A stretch of DNA of 6,359 bases from NCBI GenBank assembly GCA_030150305.1, contig JASLGD010000618.1, positions 1-6,359 on the forward strand, in the 5' to 3' direction. Made by a program: the position numbers and the translations under genes. The notes beneath the pieces are model-generated. The model did no database searches. It had not been told where the DNA came from and was given only the letters and a program-made list of their open reading frames with translations. Positions 4,929 to 6,359 of the stretch are shown here, piece after piece (within the stretch, counting starts at the first letter, position 1; each line of letters starts with the position of its first letter). Source of the DNA: Caldimonas sp. GTDB lineage: Bacteria > Pseudomonadota > Gammaproteobacteria > Burkholderiales > Burkholderiaceae_C.

Positions 4929-5504
4929 TCAGAGAACGAACGGGACGAGCGCGCGGACGCGGCTGCGGTAGCGCTCGTAGGCGTCGCCGAACTGCCCGAC
5001 CATCCAGCGCTCCTCGATGCGGAGCTTGCGCCAGAGCGACGCGACGCCGAGCGCGACGGCGAGCAGCCCGCGCGCTTCGCCGACCGCGAGCGCCGTGCCG
5101 ACGAACGCGAGCACGAGCCCGGTGTAGATCGGATGGCGGACGACGGCGTACGGCCCGGTCGTGACGAGCGAATGGTTGCGCTTCAGCGTGACGATGCCGC
5201 TCCAGTTGCTGCCGAGGTGGACCCGTGCCCAGACCGTGAACGCGAGGCCGGCGGCGACGATCGTCGCGCCGCTCCATTCGATCGCAGGCGACGGCGGCAC
5301 GAAGCGGATACGCAATGCATCGAGCCCCTGCCCCCAAGGCACGAGCAGCGCGACCGCGAGCGCGAGCGGCGCGAGGTGGAGCACGCGCGAGAGCATCGGC
5401 TCGCGCCGCACGGTCGGCTTGACCGCGATCGCCGCGGCCGCCCAGGTCGCGCTCCAGCCGAGCCACAGGGCGGCGACGACGGTCAGCGCCGGATTCGATC
5501 GCAT
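4929..5504 (-). CDS. Isoprenylcysteine carboxyl methyltransferase-family membrane protein
   Basis: A 191-residue polytopic membrane protein of the ICMT/phospholipid-methyltransferase superfamily. Hydrophobic segments lie at about 8-28, 43-58, 76-95 and 127-158 (possibly two). The diagnostic C-terminal block is intact: LGSNWSG (97-103), TGPYAVVRHPIYTGL (116-130, the SAM-binding GPY-x-x-x-RHP motif), then IEERWM (163-168), YERYRSRVRALVPF (176-189). Such enzymes use S-adenosylmethionine at the membrane. Bacterial members have varied or unknown acceptors, and prenylated proteins are not expected in bacteria, so the substrate is open. The ATG at 5504 begins just ahead of the first membrane segment. 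No clear Shine-Dalgarno is visible, and no closer alternative start fits. The gap of 96 bases to the upstream small gene contains a 14-codon micro-ORF. The HD gene follows after 9 bases, implying co-transcription. Confidence 0.92.
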   Translation of the reverse strand: MRSNPALTVVAALWLGWSATWAAAAIAVKPTVRREPMLSRVLHLAPLALAVALLVPWGQGLDALRIRFVPPSPAIEWSGATIVAAGLAFTVWARVHLGSNWSGIVTLKRNHSLVTTGPYAVVRHPIYTGLVLAFVGTALAVGEARGLLAVALGVASLWRKLRIEERWMVGQFGDAYERYRSRVRALVPFVL

Positions 5505-5559
5505 CGCGTCGTGTTGCCGATCCGCCGCCGCTGGCGCGACGCACGCGCGCTCGGCGCGC

Positions 5560-5604
5560 CTAGAACGCGATGCAGCCGCGGAAGACCACCGCGTCGGCGC
5601 TCAT
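5560..5604 (-). CDS. Candidate 14-residue micro-ORF (MSADAVVFRGCIAF)
   Basis: The ATG overlaps the TGA of the winged-helix-like gene as ATGA, and the frame ends in TAG. All 14 codons end in G or C, as expected for coding sequence here. Immediately after the stop, GCGCGC-CGA-GCGCGC forms a 6-bp hairpin (5545-5559). No strong Shine-Dalgarno is visible (only AGG about 6 bases before). I do not recognise the peptide. It could be a re-initiation peptide, a small protein, or chance. Confidence 0.3.
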   Translation of the reverse strand: MSADAVVFRGCIAF

Positions 5605-5846
5605 GCGGGCCTGCGCGTTGCGCGGTGCGCGTCGAGGTGGGCGCGGCCGCGCTCGGAGACCGCGACCAGCGCCTCGCCCTGCGGGGCGCGGCGACGCTCG
5701 AGAAAGCCGCGCGCGTTCGCCTCCTCCCACACCGGCAGCCGCGGGCACGAAGTCCGCCAAGCATCCATCACCTCGACGTACGGCCGCGGCGTGCGACCGA
5801 TCCACTCGAGCAGGTCGAGGACCAGCGGATCGACGACATCGGACAT
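5601..5846 (-). CDS. Small conserved protein, probable winged-helix fold
   Basis: An 81-residue cytosolic protein, resembling short conserved hypothetical proteins of proteobacteria. The order is helix (PLVLDLLEWI, 7-16), helix (YVEVMDAWRTSC, 23-34), helix (PVWEEANARGFLERR, 38-52), then a beta-hairpin wing (GEALVAVSERGRAHL). This is the layout of a winged helix-turn-helix domain, where W40-E41-x-A-x-x-RG-F would be the recognition helix. DNA binding is inference, and no effector domain is present. The ATG at 5846 is well supported by GGAG six bases upstream. In-frame codons further upstream only overlap the zinc-ribbon gene. It lies 56 bases after that gene, and its stop overlaps a possible 14-codon frame. 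As a small putative regulator it could act on neighbours, but nothing in the sequence shows this. Confidence 0.82.
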   Translation of the reverse strand: MSDVVDPLVLDLLEWIGRTPRPYVEVMDAWRTSCPRLPVWEEANARGFLERRRAPQGEALVAVSERGRAHLDAHRATRRPA

Positions 5847-5902
5847 GGCGTTCTCCTGCACGAACCGATGCCGACGAGTGTAGATCGCGGCGCGTGCCGG
5901 AC

Positions 5903-6166
5903 TCACGCGACCGGCTCGGGCGTGCGCTCGCGCGAGCGTCGCGCCGTGCGCCCGGGAGCCGGCTCGCGGTACCACCGCCGGTGCGGCGACACGGCGCCGC
6001 ACGACGGGCACTGTGTCAGCGGCCAGCGCAGCCCGCAGCCGGGACAGACGCCGGCCGTCCAGAACGTGTGCCACAGCGTCGCGCAGCGCGGCAGGCACGC
6101 CCAGCGGTCTTCGGGTCGCGGCCGGTAGTCGCAGCGCGGACAGAGGATGCGCTTTTCCTTTGCCAC
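5903..6166 (-). CDS. Eight-cysteine double zinc-ribbon protein
   Basis: An 87-residue protein with four cysteine pairs: CPRC (9-12), C24 and C28 (WACLPRC), CPGC (41-44) and CPSC (53-56). These would bind two zincs as zinc ribbons or a rubredoxin-like knuckle set. Between them are conserved aromatic motifs, LWHTFWTAG (31-39) and TQCPSCGAVSPHRRWY (51-66). The same arrangement occurs in uncharacterised bacterial proteins I can recall only as hypothetical. The function is unknown; nucleic-acid or protein binding is a reasonable guess. The tail after about residue 68 is arginine-rich and probably disordered. The start is a GTG at 6166, ahead of MAKEKRILCP. It lacks a strong ribosome-binding site but sits only 16 bases after the DUF1203 stop, suggesting co-transcription. 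An overlapping ATG frame just upstream is out of frame and lacks the cysteine pattern. Confidence 0.85.
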   Translation of the reverse strand: MAKEKRILCPRCDYRPRPEDRWACLPRCATLWHTFWTAGVCPGCGLRWPLTQCPSCGAVSPHRRWYREPAPGRTARRSRERTPEPVA

Positions 6167-6182
6167 GCTGGCAGCATAGCGC

Positions 6183-6359
6183 TCAATCGACGCGCGCTGC
6201 GACGCACGAGAAGCAGCCGCGCTTGGCGAAATGCAGGTGCACGTAGTCGATCGCGTCGTTCGCGAACAAGCCGTCGAGCGCTGCGGCGACCTCGGGTCCG
6301 TCGCACACGCTCGCGTCGACCATCATCGCGCCGGCGTCGTAGGCGCGCAGCGAGATCAG
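6183..6359 (-). CDS. DUF1203 family protein, C-terminal fragment (runs off right edge)
   Basis: The last 58 residues of a protein whose start lies beyond the right edge. The visible frame includes LISLRAYDAGAMMVDASVCD, then an alpha-helical PEVAAALDGLFAND, and the ending YVHLHFAKRGCFSCVAARVD. The order of an RAYD strand, a helix with LF-x-x-D, then Y-x-H-x-x-x-x-x-RGCF and a terminal R-V resembles the C-terminus of DUF1203 proteins. That family is small, bacterial and of unknown function. The stop is TGA at 6185-6183. Two cysteines (RGCFSC) are close together, which may be meaningful but is not tested here. The zinc-ribbon gene begins 16 bases downstream, so both are probably on one transcript. 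The domain call rests on a short fragment. Confidence 0.75.
   Translation of the reverse strand: MISLRAYDAGAMMVDASVCDGPEVAAALDGLFANDAIDYVHLHFAKRGCFSCVAARVD

Noticed and set aside
1078..5504. Shared MRSNPA N-terminus of the MAPEG and methyltransferase proteins
   Set aside because: The codons differ and similarity stops after six residues. The two belong to different membrane families, so coincidence is the best explanation.
4174..5544. 456-codon minus-strand frame
   Set aside because: It is out of frame with the HD and methyltransferase genes it covers, and the translation is arginine-rich nonsense. Only its last 15 codons are of interest, as a possible leader ORF.
5847..5902. Possible -10 box (TACACT) upstream of the winged-helix-like gene
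   Set aside because: It matches only four of six consensus bases and no acceptable -35 lies at the right distance.
3407..6128. Two very long plus-strand open frames (585 and 865 codons)
   Set aside because: They are antisense to the phosphoesterase, thioesterase, HD, methyltransferase and zinc-ribbon genes, all with clear family motifs. The plus-strand products have no motif and skewed composition.
1..6359. Mobile element, CRISPR, tRNA or phage-defence system
   Set aside because: No terminal repeats, transposase or integrase motifs, spaced direct repeats, tRNA-like folds or defence-associated domains were seen. Base composition looks uniform throughout.

Overview
The window is very GC-rich bacterial DNA (about 70% or more, with codon third positions strongly G/C). 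It most resembles a beta-proteobacterium, probably Burkholderiales-like. This placement is an inference from the mix of conserved small proteins: a PHA-granule phasin, a CWC cysteine-rich protein, DUF2277, DUF1203 and a COG4339 HD protein. No rRNA or other taxonomic marker is present. Every gene I can support lies on the minus strand, so transcription runs from the right edge to the left. The long plus-strand open frames are antisense shadows, expected at this GC content.

In transcription order the layout is: the C-terminal end of a DUF1203 protein (right edge); an eight-cysteine zinc-ribbon protein; a small winged-helix-like protein; an isoprenylcysteine methyltransferase-family membrane protein; an HD-domain predicted hydrolase; a PaaI-type hotdog thioesterase; a YfcE-type metallophosphoesterase; a GFA/CENP-V zinc protein; a small secreted protein; a CWC cysteine-rich protein; a phasin-like protein; a MAPEG membrane protein; a VOC/glyoxalase-fold protein; a DUF2277 protein; and the probable N-terminus of an exported protein (left edge). 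Spacings run from a 10-base overlap (MAPEG/VOC) and a 1-base overlap (secreted protein/CWC) to about 140 bases. Two or more operons are therefore likely. The tightest groups are secreted protein-CWC-phasin-MAPEG-VOC and methyltransferase-HD.

The genes do not form one recognisable pathway. They look like a run of housekeeping or accessory small enzymes. A loose theme is chemistry often linked to glutathione or detoxification (MAPEG, VOC, GFA), with a PHA-granule protein among them. No mobile element, CRISPR array, tRNA or integration signature is visible.

The most interesting structure is in the short gaps. A perfect 7-bp inverted repeat sits on the ribosome-binding site of the phasin gene. 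A 9-bp inverted repeat plus a 15-codon arginine-rich reading frame leads into the thioesterase. A 7-bp tandem repeat places a TGA in all three frames after DUF2277. Several very short reading frames bridge gaps between genes through ATGA/GTGA overlaps. All of these are hypotheses from sequence inspection only.
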